From assembly GCA_963704535.1 (NCBI GenBank), contig OY969916.1:9238001-9302000 (forward strand): a stretch of 64,000 nucleotides of DNA, in the 5' to 3' direction. This document shows positions 34,752 to 42,766 of this stretch, piece by piece; positions within the stretch are counted from its first letter, which is position 1; the number at the start of each line of letters is the position of its first letter. The stretch comes from G963704535 sp963704535 (GTDB lineage: Bacteria > Chloroflexota > Chloroflexia > Chloroflexales > Roseiflexaceae). The position numbers and the translations under genes are program-made. Below the pieces are notes generated by a model. That model worked only from the letters and a program-made list of their open reading frames with translations, did not search any database and had not been told where the DNA came from.

Positions 34752-36461
34752 TTCATTCGTTCCTTGACATAATCCGCTAGCCGCAGCGCGAGACTGACCA
34801 GTGTCAGGGTTGGCGTCCCCCGAGCCGGAGGTCGGAAACACCGAACTTCCGGCGATGAACAGATTCGCGAACCCGTGAACTTGGCAGTTCTTGTCGACGA
34901 CGCCTTGCTTGGGGTCCTCGTTCATGCGAGTGGTGCCCATATGGTGCCACCCGCCGCGCGTGTCCTCCGGCCAGCGGGTGTCGTCGTCGTCGAGATCGAT
35001 CTGGAGCCGGCCGAGGCCGGCGAGGCCAAGCTCGGCGCCAAAAATCTCAAGGGTTCGGCGGACGCTCTGCTTGTCGAGCGGGCTAAGTTGCCAGTTCAAT
35101 TGGGCGCGCGGCTGGCCGAGTTGATCGCGTTCGCCGCCCAGCGTGACACGGCTCTCGGGGTTCGGCACCGGGTCGATGCGGGTGCCAACCCGGATGTGAT
35201 CGAGGGGGATGGCCCCGGAGATCTCGGCGTAGGTTGCGAAGGCGATATCGCCGAGCAGCTCTTTTGCCAGCAGTTCGCGCTCCTCCGGCCGCGCCTGGAG
35301 AATCTTGCTGATCGCCTCCGGCTTCGGCACCGGCACCGGAGCCATGGCGACGGCGCCCTGCTGCCAATGCAGGAGATCGGACAATATATTGGAGAGGTGC
35401 TCGCCGAGGTTGTCCGGCTTCTTTCCATGCTCGATGGTACGCAAGACCGTTTTGAGCGAAGCGACTGCGGGCGACTCGGCCGCCTCGGTCAGCCGGCTAT
35501 CGTACACCGGGTCGAGCGTGATCTGGACATCGACCAATTGCTCCTTGCGCTGCGTTTCCGGCGTGAGGCCGATATACGCTTTGATCGAGGTCTTCTTCAC
35601 ATGATGGGCCTCGTAAAAGCGCGTCGCCAGGAGTTGATCGGCTGGGATGATCCGGGCCGGCTCGAAGCGTGGATGCTCCATGAAGAACCGCCCGACGAGA
35701 TCATTCTGGTTGCCCAGCCCGGCCGGCTGCTGCTTGTTCGAGAGCAGCAGGATGCGCGCGTTCTCGATACCGCCGGCCGCCAGGATGAAGAGCCGCGCCT
35801 GGACTGAGAACGAGTTGCTGGCAAAAGTGGCGACGCGCACGTGCGTGATGCTCTGCGCCGTCTCGCTGGCCGCGATCTCGAGGACATTGGCGTTAAGGTA
35901 GGTGGTGACGTTCGTGGCTTGCTCGACCTCTTCGCGGTAGTTCGGGCCGAAGCGGCGCTGCGCGCCTGAAACAACCTGTGCAACCCGCGAATACATCCGG
36001 CCGCCGTTCAGGGGAAACGGGGCAAACGTGTCTTGCGACTGCCACGCGGCCAGGTCCCATACGCCGGGGGAGCCGACCTTGCAGATCGGCTGGGCGCGCT
36101 CGTAGTAGGGCTGGAGGTCGGCTCTACCGATCGGCCAGCCGCTACGGGGGATCCAGTCGCGCTGCTCGAAGTCGATCGGGTCGAAGGGCCGGCAGGTGCC
36201 GCCCCAATGATTGGTCGTACCGCCGAAGAAGCGCAAGCGCGTGGTCTCGATTGGGTAGTAGGGAAGCCCGATATTCGCGCCGACGGCGAGCATCTGAGTG
36301 TCAGCATCGGAGCTTTGCCCGCCGCTCTCCAGCAGGCTCACGCGAAACGGCTGACCGCTGAACTCGCGTGCGAGCGTGATTCCAGCAGCCCCAGCGCCGA
36401 TAATGCAGACATCGGTCTCCAGCGTGGTATCATTGGGGATCGTTCGTGCGTCGATGAACAT
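34748..36461 (-). CDS. GMC family oxidoreductase (frameshifted near 3' end)
   Basis: FAD-dependent glucose-methanol-choline oxidoreductase oxidising an alcohol or sugar. FAD-binding DVCIIGAGAAGITLAREF (residues about 17-34), LRFFGGTTNHWGG, LFILAAGGIENARILLLS, and the C-terminal catalytic region GGWHHMGTTRMNEDPKQGVVDKNCQVHGFANLFIAGSSVFPTSG. The normal ending G-T-P-T-L-T-L-V-S-L-A-L-R-L-A-D-Y is present one frame off. A run of five C at 34817-34821 (G5 on the coding strand) would restore it with four, ending at 34748. As given, the frame runs on into the Tat protein to 34332. Real frameshift or homopolymer error cannot be separated here. Confidence 0.85.
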
Positions 36462-36679
36462 GGAAATGTGACTCCCGTTTTACCTCATGTACAGTGGCCG
36501 GACGTTGGCCTAGAGCGCACCCCAAGCAGTGCGAAAACCTGATGATACTACCGAGGATGTATATATAACGCTCCTCATAATTCCAAAGATACGATGGACT
36601 TCCATACGTTGCGCGCACAATGCACGCCTGAACAAAAGCCGCCAGCGGGGATGATATAATCAGCACATCGTCTGACACT

Positions 36680-36846
36680 AAGAAACTGTTTGAAAAGGGC
36701 ATTGTCTCGTCTACGATCTAGGGTGGAGAGAGGATTCTTGAGGGGCGGCCCCCTCAAACTCCCCCTTTTCAGACAGTCTCTAAGAAGTGGAAAGGGCATC
36801 CTTGAGGGTCGGCCCTTCAAACTCCCCCTTTTCAGATAGCCTTTAA
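36680..36846. repeat. Two family A repeats in tandem
   Basis: Full copy 36680-36784 (AAGAAACTGTTTGAAAAGGG ... TTCAGACAGTCTCTAAGAAG) followed by a partial copy to 36846. The gap 36462-36868 holds no gene; 36480-36680 is plain sequence in which I see nothing. Confidence 0.82.
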
Positions 36847-36868
36847 GTTGAATGGGAGGATTTGGTCA

Positions 36869-37978
36869 ATGCCGGATACCGACGAGGTGGGTTCATACAG
36901 CGAACGATCGTCCCCGCAGACCCGCGATCTGCGCATTGCGGGCTACCGGCCGCTGTTGCCGCCGGCGATCCTGATGGAGGAGCTGCCGCTGACTGCGGAA
37001 GGGGCGGTCGTGGTCAGCCGCACGCGCGCGGAGGTCGTCGACATTTTGGATGGGCGGGACGACCGGCTGCTGGTGGTGGTCGGCCCCTGCTCGATTCACG
37101 ACCCTGCGGCGGCGCTCGAGTACGCGCGGCTGCTCACCGAGAGCGCGCGCGACTTCACGCGCGATCTGCGCGTCGTGATGCGGGTGTACTTCGAGAAACC
37201 ACGCACGACGGTGGGCTGGCGGGGCTTGATCAGCGACCCGCACCTCGACGGCAGCTACGCCGTCAACGACGGGCTGCGCCTCGCGCGCCGGCTGCTGCTG
37301 GATGTCGTCGCGCTCGGGCTGCCGGCCGGGTGCGAGTTCCTCGACCCGATCTCGCCCCAGTTCTTCGCCGACACAGTGACCTGGGCCGCGATCGGCGCCC
37401 GCACGACCGAGAGCCAGGTCCACCGCAACCTGGCATCGGGGCTCTCGATGCCGGTCGGCTTCAAGAACGGGACCGGCGGCGGGGTGCAGATGGCGATCGA
37501 CGCGCTACGGGCGGCCGCCAGCCCGCACAGCTTCCTGAGCGTCACCGAGCAGGGGCTGGCCGCGATCGTGACGACGCGCAGCAACCCCGATTGCCACGTG
37601 GTCCTGCGCGGCGGCCGCGGCGGCCCAAACTACGACGCGGACAACGTCCAGCGGACGCTCGAAAGCTTGCGCGGCGCCGGTTTGCCGCCGCGCCTGATGA
37701 TCGACGTGAGCCACGACAACAGTCGGAAAGACTACCGCCGGCAGCCATTGGTGGCGCGCGAGGTTGCCGCGCAGGTGGCGGGCGGTGAGGCCGGCATCGT
37801 CGGGGTGCTGATGGAGAGCTTCCTGGTCGAAGGTCGCCAGGAGTTGACCGATAAGCGCCAGCTTGTCTATGGCCAGAGCATCACCGACAGCTGTATGGAC
37901 TGGGAGACGACGGTGCTGGTGCTGCGCGAATTGGCGGAAGCGGTGCGGGCGCGCAGAGCCGCTCGCCTAGACACATGA
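36869..37978 (+). CDS. aroF: 3-deoxy-7-phosphoheptulonate synthase (DAHP synthase, class I)
   Basis: 369 residues from the ATG at 36869 (GGGAGG 13 nt upstream; an earlier in-frame ATG at 36848 precedes that RBS). First step of the shikimate pathway: phosphoenolpyruvate plus erythrose-4-phosphate. Motifs: GPCSIHDPAAALEYA, MRVYFEKPRTTVGWRGLISDP, VGFKNGTGGGVQMAIDA, HVVLRGGRGGPNYD, MIDVSHDNSRKDYRRQ and GVLMESFLVEGRQ (metal ligands Cys, His, Glu of the AroF/G/H family). The N-terminal extension suits feedback regulation. The isozyme type cannot be told by eye. Confidence 0.92.
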   Translation: MPDTDEVGSYSERSSPQTRDLRIAGYRPLLPPAILMEELPLTAEGAVVVSRTRAEVVDILDGRDDRLLVVVGPCSIHDPAAALEYARLLTESARDFTRDLRVVMRVYFEKPRTTVGWRGLISDPHLDGSYAVNDGLRLARRLLLDVVALGLPAGCEFLDPISPQFFADTVTWAAIGARTTESQVHRNLASGLSMPVGFKNGTGGGVQMAIDALRAAASPHSFLSVTEQGLAAIVTTRSNPDCHVVLRGGRGGPNYDADNVQRTLESLRGAGLPPRLMIDVSHDNSRKDYRRQPLVAREVAAQVAGGEAGIVGVLMESFLVEGRQELTDKRQLVYGQSITDSCMDWETTVLVLRELAEAVRARRAARLDT

Positions 37979-37996
37979 GCGATCCAAAGTCTTGCT

Positions 37997-38803
37997 TCAA
38001 GCGAAAGCTTTGCCGAGGAATGTAAGCATTGCGGTGTTGAACTGCTCAGGCCTCTGTAGCGGTGCGAAGTGACTCACACCGGGAAGAGCGATAAATTCCG
38101 CATTTGGAATGCTCTGAGCGAGATATTCGGCGTGTTCGCGCTTGATGAATTCATCATGCTCGCTCTGTACGATCGCGACTGGCACGCTGATCTGAGCCAA
38201 ATCGGGCACCGAGTAATTGGGTTGCGTTTTCTGCATGAGGCCGACCGCATCGGAAAACTCGTCGAATTGGTCCGGCGTGGCCGATAGCCGCGCGTAGTCC
38301 TTCACGTGGCGGCCGAAGCATCGCTTGAGGATCGGGCCGAATTCGACTTCCTTTGTGCCGCTCGGATCCATATTGCAGGCAAAGAAAAACACGCCTGCAA
38401 CCCGTGCGGGGGCTTTCGAAGCCAGAATCAAAGCCGTACACGCGCCGTCGCTCCAGCCCACTAGACCAGCCTTCTCAAGGTCCAATGTATCCATCACCGC
38501 CGAAACGTCGGAGGCCATCAGTTCATACGTAAATGGTCGCGCGTCGCGCGTGCTGCGGCCGTGGCCGCGACTGTCTATCAAAACGGCACGATAGCCACTC
38601 CTGACCAGGGCTGGAACTTGATACCCCCAATTGCCACTATGGCCGAGGCCACCATGCAGCAGGATCGCAGGCGGGCCGGACCCATAGGTTGCGTACCAGA
38701 TCCGAGCACCGTCGTGTTCGACGTAGCCGTGATCATTTGTGAGGGGCAATGGCGCCGCGCCGTCTGCTTCAAACCTCATGAGGTCGTCGTCGTACGTTTC
38801 CAT
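37997..38803 (-). CDS. Alpha/beta hydrolase
   Basis: 268 residues. LLHGGLGHSGNWGYQ (oxyanion loop), LIDSRGHGRSTRD, nucleophile elbow VGWSDGACTALI (Ser), VQSEHDEFI (Asp) and LPGVSHFAPLQRPEQF (His) make a complete catalytic triad of the carboxylesterase/meta-cleavage-hydrolase type. No signal peptide. It lies downstream of the tyrosinase and ring-cleaving dioxygenase on the same strand, separated by a family B repeat, so a role on their ring-opened product is possible. The 3' end is 19 bp from the convergent DAHP synthase stop. Confidence 0.85.
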   Translation of the reverse strand: METYDDDLMRFEADGAAPLPLTNDHGYVEHDGARIWYATYGSGPPAILLHGGLGHSGNWGYQVPALVRSGYRAVLIDSRGHGRSTRDARPFTYELMASDVSAVMDTLDLEKAGLVGWSDGACTALILASKAPARVAGVFFFACNMDPSGTKEVEFGPILKRCFGRHVKDYARLSATPDQFDEFSDAVGLMQKTQPNYSVPDLAQISVPVAIVQSEHDEFIKREHAEYLAQSIPNAEFIALPGVSHFAPLQRPEQFNTAMLTFLGKAFA

Positions 38804-38823
38804 GTTGATCTCCTTGGATCGTA

Positions 38824-38918
38824 AGACAAAGTTTGGGGTGGCGCCGTTCTACTTTACACTGTGGGTGGGAGAGACTGAGGGGGCAACCCCCTCAACCCCC
38901 TTTTTCCCAGAGGTGATG
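38824..38918. repeat. Palindromic repeat, family B
   Basis: AGACAAAGTTTGGGGTGG start, TTTACACTGTGGGTGGGAGA and a GAGGGGGCAACCCCCTC palindrome, in inverted orientation relative to the copy at 7278. It separates the dioxygenase from the hydrolase gene. Confidence 0.75.
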
Positions 38919-38996
38919 CGCGCGTGCCGCATCAAGAATGACCAAACTATAGTCGTTCGGTTACTTCGGAGATCGACATCATCCTCGGCCCAATCG

Positions 38997-39947
38997 TCAG
39001 TCGATCGGCTTGAGGTTCGCCACGATCGCCGCCCGCTGCGGCTCCAGGAACGGCGCCAGCACGACCTTCTCGCCCAGCGTCGCCTGGTCCTCGTCCACCG
39101 CGAACCCCGGCCCATCGGAGGCGATCTCGAACAGGATGCCATTCGGCTCGCGGAAGTAGAGGCTGCGGAACCAGTAGCGATCCACCTTCCCGCTGTTCGG
39201 GAGGCGCAGCGTGTTCAGGCGCTCGGCCCAGGCGTCGTACTCCTCGAAGGTCGGCGTGCGGAAGGCCACGTGGTGGACGCCGCCCGCGCCCGGCTGTGTG
39301 ACCGGCAGATTCGGCTGCTCGGCGACGTGCAGTTCGGCGTGTGCTCCACCCTGGCCCATCTCGTAGACATGCACTGTGTGCTGTGGGTTCTCAGGGTGCG
39401 GGTACTCGCGCACCAGGCGCATGTTGAGCGCCTGCTGGAGGATGGAATCGGTCGGCTTGAGGCGTGGCACGCTCAGCACGATCGGGCCGAGGCCGCGCAC
39501 CTGGTACCCGGCAGGGACGGGGCTGCGCTCCCACGGATGCGCCTCGCCTACGCCCCGATCGTCCACCAGCGCCAGGCGCTGCCCCTCGGGGTCCTCAACG
39601 TCGAGCGTCAGGCGACCGTCGCGCTCGGCGATCTCGCCGGTGGCGACCCCGTGCTCGCGCAGGTGCTGCGCCCACCACATGAGCGCGTCGAGCCCGGCGA
39701 CGCGCAGGTGCGTGCGCGTGATCGCGTGCGTGCCGCGCCGCTCGCGCGGCACCGGCCAATCGAAGAAGGTGAGATCGGTGCCAGGGCTGCCCTTGGCGTC
39801 GGCGTAGAACAGGTGGTACGCGCTCACGTCGTCCTGGTTGACGCTGCGCTTCACGAGCCGCATGCCCAGCGTCTGGGTGTAGAAGCGGTGGTTCTCGCGG
39901 ATCTGCGCCGAGACCGCCGTCAGGTGATGAATGCCAATCAGATTCAT
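38997..39947 (-). CDS. Ring-cleaving dioxygenase, glyoxalase/VOC type (MhqO-like)
   Basis: 316 residues with two VOC modules. N-terminal module: GIHHLTAVSAQIRENHRFYTQTLGMRLVKRSVNQDD; C-terminal module: VHHVAFRTPTFEEYDAWAERL...RYWFRSLYFREPNGILFEIASDGPGFAVDE. The metal ligands would be His in GIHHLTA, His in GGVHHVAF and Glu in GILFEIA. This is the MhqO/CatE-like family that opens hydroquinone or catechol rings with Fe(II) and O2. The ATG lies one base after the tyrosinase stop, so the two are co-transcribed and probably coupled. Confidence 0.88.
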   Translation of the reverse strand: MNLIGIHHLTAVSAQIRENHRFYTQTLGMRLVKRSVNQDDVSAYHLFYADAKGSPGTDLTFFDWPVPRERRGTHAITRTHLRVAGLDALMWWAQHLREHGVATGEIAERDGRLTLDVEDPEGQRLALVDDRGVGEAHPWERSPVPAGYQVRGLGPIVLSVPRLKPTDSILQQALNMRLVREYPHPENPQHTVHVYEMGQGGAHAELHVAEQPNLPVTQPGAGGVHHVAFRTPTFEEYDAWAERLNTLRLPNSGKVDRYWFRSLYFREPNGILFEIASDGPGFAVDEDQATLGEKVVLAPFLEPQRAAIVANLKPID

Positions 39948-39948
39948 A

Positions 39949-41541
39949 CTACCGCACTTCCAGGTGGAAAATCTTCTTGTCGGTGCCGGTCAAAGCTCGA
40001 TGCATGGCCTGATTGAGCACCCCGTCACGGGTGCGTATCTCGACCTCATATTCGGCGTTCTTCAGCGATGCTTCCTGGAATCCGTGCAACCCGATGAATG
40101 ACTTTACCTCCAGGTGGGTCTGACAATTGGAGCAATACTTGACACTCCAGCGGCTCAAGACTGCCTCGGTTCCCACGAGGTGTCTCTTCCCTTTGATAAT
40201 CGCATAAACTGAAATCAGGAAGGAGCCTCTGATTGGGGCGCGGTTGATTCCGGATAGGCGAATCACTTTGGTGCTCTGACCCGCTTGCGGCGCAGCCTCC
40301 ATGGTCTGCTCTTCCAGCGAGCCTGGGCCGTAGGTGTAGTGGAGCTGCTTTTCGATATTGATGCAATCGCGAGACGTGTAGACCTGCCCGTTTTCCTTCT
40401 TGAACGGATTGAGCGGCGAATCCAGGGTTAACCACGAATTAGGCGCCATGCCAGGGGTCGGTCCCTGGTTGTCCACCGTGTTCGTTCCAGGGTATCCCTC
40501 GATGATCTCAAGATCGCCGGTGCAGTTGTGCTTCTTCTGCCACAACCAGAACATGCGATCCACGAAGCAGTGATGGAAATAGAAGATCGGGTCCAGGGCA
40601 GCCGTGTCGTTTTCACCCATGTCGCCGTTGGCGCCTGGGATTTGGTCAAAGTCGCCCGCCCCGACCTGCGGGTCTAGCGTCGTGGCGATGTCAAAGCCCC
40701 CCACGGCCAGGTGAATGTGGTTGTGCGGTGACTCCAGCGGTACCACAGGCTTAGCGCCGCTATCGTGATCATTATTCCACTGCCCGGCGGAACTCGTGTT
40801 AGAAAAGACGGTGTAATTGGGAGCGTTTAGGCAGTCCTTGTATTGCTGGACTACGTTGTTGTTGAGGGGTTGCTTGTCCACCACGATATGCTTCGAACCC
40901 AGCCAGTTTACGATGTTCTTGTCGAGGAGTTTCACATTCTCTTTGTAGTGCGGGAATCGCGCGTTGTGTTTCTTTGTGGCGGCCTTGTCTGCGTCATTGC
41001 CCACCAGCCCCGATAAGGGGTAGCGAACCGTTTTATACCCCTTTGGCTTGCTGTACGTGGAGTTGTCGCCATTGATAAAGTCTGTGATGGCCCGGTTGAG
41101 GGTAAATGAGGCCAGAGGATTATCGATTTTGACGCCATCGAGTTCGAAGTGTTGCTGAGTCAAAGCCCAGGGAACGCCATGTTTCTGTGAGTTTTCACTG
41201 GTTTCGTCCCAGTAGGCCATGCTTACATCCTCACAACCAGGGATGCTCCGTAGAGCCTCTTCCAGTTTCATGAGGTACACGCGATGCCAGGTGGGGAACA
41301 GAACATTTCCATGGTTACAATAGCCGCCCCAATAATAGGGATCACCCCACCCTGCGCCCCGAAAGGGTTCCCCGTGGTAGCCGCCCAGCATAAAGAAAGA
41401 TTGTGGATCATCGGGAGGAAGCTCCTGGATGCCCTTCCAAGCGCGCACGAGATCTTCGAGCGGTTTCTTGTTGCCGTTCGTGTAGTCTTCCTGCAACTCC
41501 TGGATTGATCTGCGAACTCGAAGCTTAGTACTGTTCCCCAT
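39949..41541 (-). CDS. Tyrosinase-like type 3 copper enzyme
   Basis: 530 residues from the ATG at 41541, chosen because GGAGGTAGG precedes it; further ATGs lie upstream. CuA site: GGYHGEPF, CNHGNVLFPTWHRVYLMKLEEAL; CuB site: SPHNHIHLAVGGFD and LDPIFYFHHCFVDRMFWLWQKKH. These provide the six histidines of tyrosinases/catechol oxidases, which hydroxylate monophenols and oxidise o-diphenols to quinones. The C-terminal ~130 residues form an extra beta-rich domain with YCSNCQTHLEV, perhaps a shielding domain. No signal peptide is evident. Base composition is less GC-rich than the neighbours, hinting at transfer. Directly followed by a ring-cleaving dioxygenase. Confidence 0.9.
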   Translation of the reverse strand: MGNSTKLRVRRSIQELQEDYTNGNKKPLEDLVRAWKGIQELPPDDPQSFFMLGGYHGEPFRGAGWGDPYYWGGYCNHGNVLFPTWHRVYLMKLEEALRSIPGCEDVSMAYWDETSENSQKHGVPWALTQQHFELDGVKIDNPLASFTLNRAITDFINGDNSTYSKPKGYKTVRYPLSGLVGNDADKAATKKHNARFPHYKENVKLLDKNIVNWLGSKHIVVDKQPLNNNVVQQYKDCLNAPNYTVFSNTSSAGQWNNDHDSGAKPVVPLESPHNHIHLAVGGFDIATTLDPQVGAGDFDQIPGANGDMGENDTAALDPIFYFHHCFVDRMFWLWQKKHNCTGDLEIIEGYPGTNTVDNQGPTPGMAPNSWLTLDSPLNPFKKENGQVYTSRDCINIEKQLHYTYGPGSLEEQTMEAAPQAGQSTKVIRLSGINRAPIRGSFLISVYAIIKGKRHLVGTEAVLSRWSVKYCSNCQTHLEVKSFIGLHGFQEASLKNAEYEVEIRTRDGVLNQAMHRALTGTDKKIFHLEVR

Positions 41542-41659
41542 GGATCCTACCTCCATTCTCGAAGCTTGCCGGCAACCATAGAATGGCAAACAACCCTACA
41601 GGCCAAGATAGAGGAGAACGATGTGATACTGTAGATAGTACACCCGTTGTCAACATTCT

Positions 41660-41748
41660 TATAGCAAACCTATTTGAGTTGTAAATGTGGGTGAGCTTTT
41701 CTGTGGGGGCTGCCCCCACACCCCCTTTTACAACTCATTTAGGAACGC
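41660..41748. repeat. Palindromic repeat, family C
   Basis: ATAGCAAACCTATTTGAGTT and ACAACTCATTTAGGAACG ends, core GTGAGCTTTTCTGTGGGGGC / GCCCCCACACCCCC. It lies in the 41542-41766 gap, which has no gene. Confidence 0.8.
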
Positions 41749-41766
41749 CCGCGTCGCCAAACCCTC

Positions 41767-42303
41767 TCATCCCAGGTCTTTCCTCATTGGCACGAACTCG
41801 ATTGTTACCCCGCCCCTCAGAGCATACTCCACCTTCTCCTCCCCGACGTACCCCATGGCCCTATAGAGCTTCTGCCCCGGCAGCGTTGCCATCAGTTCCA
41901 ATGAACGGAAGCCCTCCCCGTGCGCCTCCGCCTCGCACCTCCACAGAAGCGCTCGCCCGATTCCTCGCCGTGCCCAATCAGGCCGCACGAAGAACGCACG
42001 TATCCGCGCCGGGTCTCGCGTGGGGTCGAGGACCTCCGACTGCCGCCCGGCCTGCCCGTCCCCCCCGAACAGTGTCCTACGCCTGCTCCACCCGCCGCAG
42101 CCGACGATCTCCGCTTCAGCTTCGGTGACGAAATAGGTCCCGTCGCGGATCAGCTCCGTGTCCAACCCCCAAGCTGTGCCGAGGGCGGCCTCGATCTGTG
42201 CATCGGTGTAGTCCTGGCGGCTGAGGCCGCGAGCCGATTCAGCGATCAAGATCTCCAAAGTGGCTGTATCGTCAAGGGTCGCCTTCCGCAGAGAAAATGT
42301 CAT
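41767..42303 (-). CDS. GNAT family N-acetyltransferase
   Basis: 178 residues. FSLRKATLDDTATLEILIAESARGL opens the GNAT fold; YFVTEAEAEIVGCGGWSRR gives beta4; RIRAFFVRPDWARRGIGRALLWRCEAEA contains the acetyl-CoA pyrophosphate loop R-R-G-I-G-R-A; LELMATLPGQKLYRAMGYVGEEKVEY closes it. It acetylates an amino group on a small molecule or protein; the substrate cannot be read. Confidence 0.88.
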   Translation of the reverse strand: MTFSLRKATLDDTATLEILIAESARGLSRQDYTDAQIEAALGTAWGLDTELIRDGTYFVTEAEAEIVGCGGWSRRRTLFGGDGQAGRQSEVLDPTRDPARIRAFFVRPDWARRGIGRALLWRCEAEAHGEGFRSLELMATLPGQKLYRAMGYVGEEKVEYALRGGVTIEFVPMRKDLG

Positions 42304-42353
42304 ACGTCAGCCTCTTTGTGGTATACGCTGAGGGTCATCCGCCCGCTCCTATG

Positions 42354-42395
42354 AAAAAGCGTGAGGCCCAGGAGAGTAGCCATCTCCCAGGCCTC
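42354..42395 (-). terminator. Rho-independent terminator after the tRNA-like array
   Basis: On the minus strand GAGGCC-T-GGGAGA, loop TGGCTAC, TCTCC-TG-GGCCTC forms a strong hairpin (42363-42395) followed within 3 nt by TTTTT (42354-42358). It closes the transcript carrying the tRNA-like units, just before the GNAT gene. Confidence 0.75.
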
Positions 42396-42453
42396 GATGT
42401 ACCGCCCATTTGCGCACACCAGCACGTTTAAGTTAGGAGGTCACTCGTTACAC

Positions 42454-42524
42454 CGTCGTGTTCTACGATTAAACTACCGCCCCCTAGTTGGCGGGGCGGG
42501 CTGGAGTTGAACCAGCATCCGACG
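42454..42524 (-). tRNA. Permuted tRNA-like gene, unit 2 (3' half upstream of 5' half; anticodon unresolved)
   Basis: Reading the minus strand 5' to 3': anticodon 3' strand CGTCG (42524-42520), 3-nt variable region, T arm GCTGG-TTCAACT-CCAGC (42516-42500), acceptor 3' strand CCGCCCC, G73 and encoded CCA (42491-42489); then a 5-nt spacer ACTAG; then acceptor 5' strand GGGGCGG (42483-42477), TA, a D arm resembling tRNA-Gly GTTTAATCGTAGAAC, A26 and anticodon 5' strand CGACG (42458-42454). Acceptor pairs 7/7 and anticodon stem 5/5 only in permuted order. The D loop lacks one of the usual two G residues. The anticodon cannot be assigned because the joining point is unknown. Confidence 0.7.
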
Positions 42525-42607
42525 ATCCTCGCCTCCTCACCCTTGACCTGGTGTTCGGCGGTGAATACTGAATCTGGAGCGATAGTCTGATGTTTGTGGC
42601 GGTGTCC

Positions 42608-42682
42608 AACGGTGCCTCTGCCAGTTGGGCTACCCCGCCGCTCATGGTGGCGGGGGAAGGGCTCGAACCTCCACTGTCCGTT
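42608..42682 (-). tRNA. Permuted tRNA-like gene, unit 1 (3' half upstream of 5' half; anticodon unresolved)
   Basis: Minus strand 5' to 3': anticodon 3' strand AACGG (42682-42678), variable ACAGT, T arm GGAGG-TTCGAGC-CCTTC (42672-42656), acceptor CCCCGCC, A73, encoded CCA (42647-42645); 5-nt spacer TGAGC; then GGCGGGG (42639-42633), TA, D arm GCCCAACTGGCAGAGGC, A26, CCGTT (42612-42608). Acceptor 7/7 and anticodon stem 5/5 pair, extendable by a G-C pair to six. No normal-order 5' half lies upstream. If the stem is six pairs and the loop TTGGTGA, the anticodon would be GGU (Thr), but this is only one reading. Function unproven. Confidence 0.72.
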
Positions 42683-42766
42683 GTCACCAATCAGCCTGAG
42701 CTTCAGCTTCAGCTTGCGCTCCTGCGCGTCACTATGATAGCTCAGTCCACGCTGAGATGCAAGCTG

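Noticed and set aside
36430..36702. 90-residue minus-strand frame between the GMC gene and the family A repeats
   Set aside because: No RBS, overlaps the GMC start and a repeat, and no recognisable sequence.
42489..42639. One normal-order tRNA with an intron between GGCGGGG and CCCCGCC
   Set aside because: That pairing leaves three extra bases between the T arm and the acceptor and the anticodon stems (CCGTT with CGTCG) do not pair. The insert is too short for a group I intron.
42454..42682. Split (two-piece) tmRNA, which is also circularly permuted
   Set aside because: Both units have D arms, T arms and short variable regions of ordinary tRNAs; no tag-peptide frame or pseudoknots are visible, and there are two different units.
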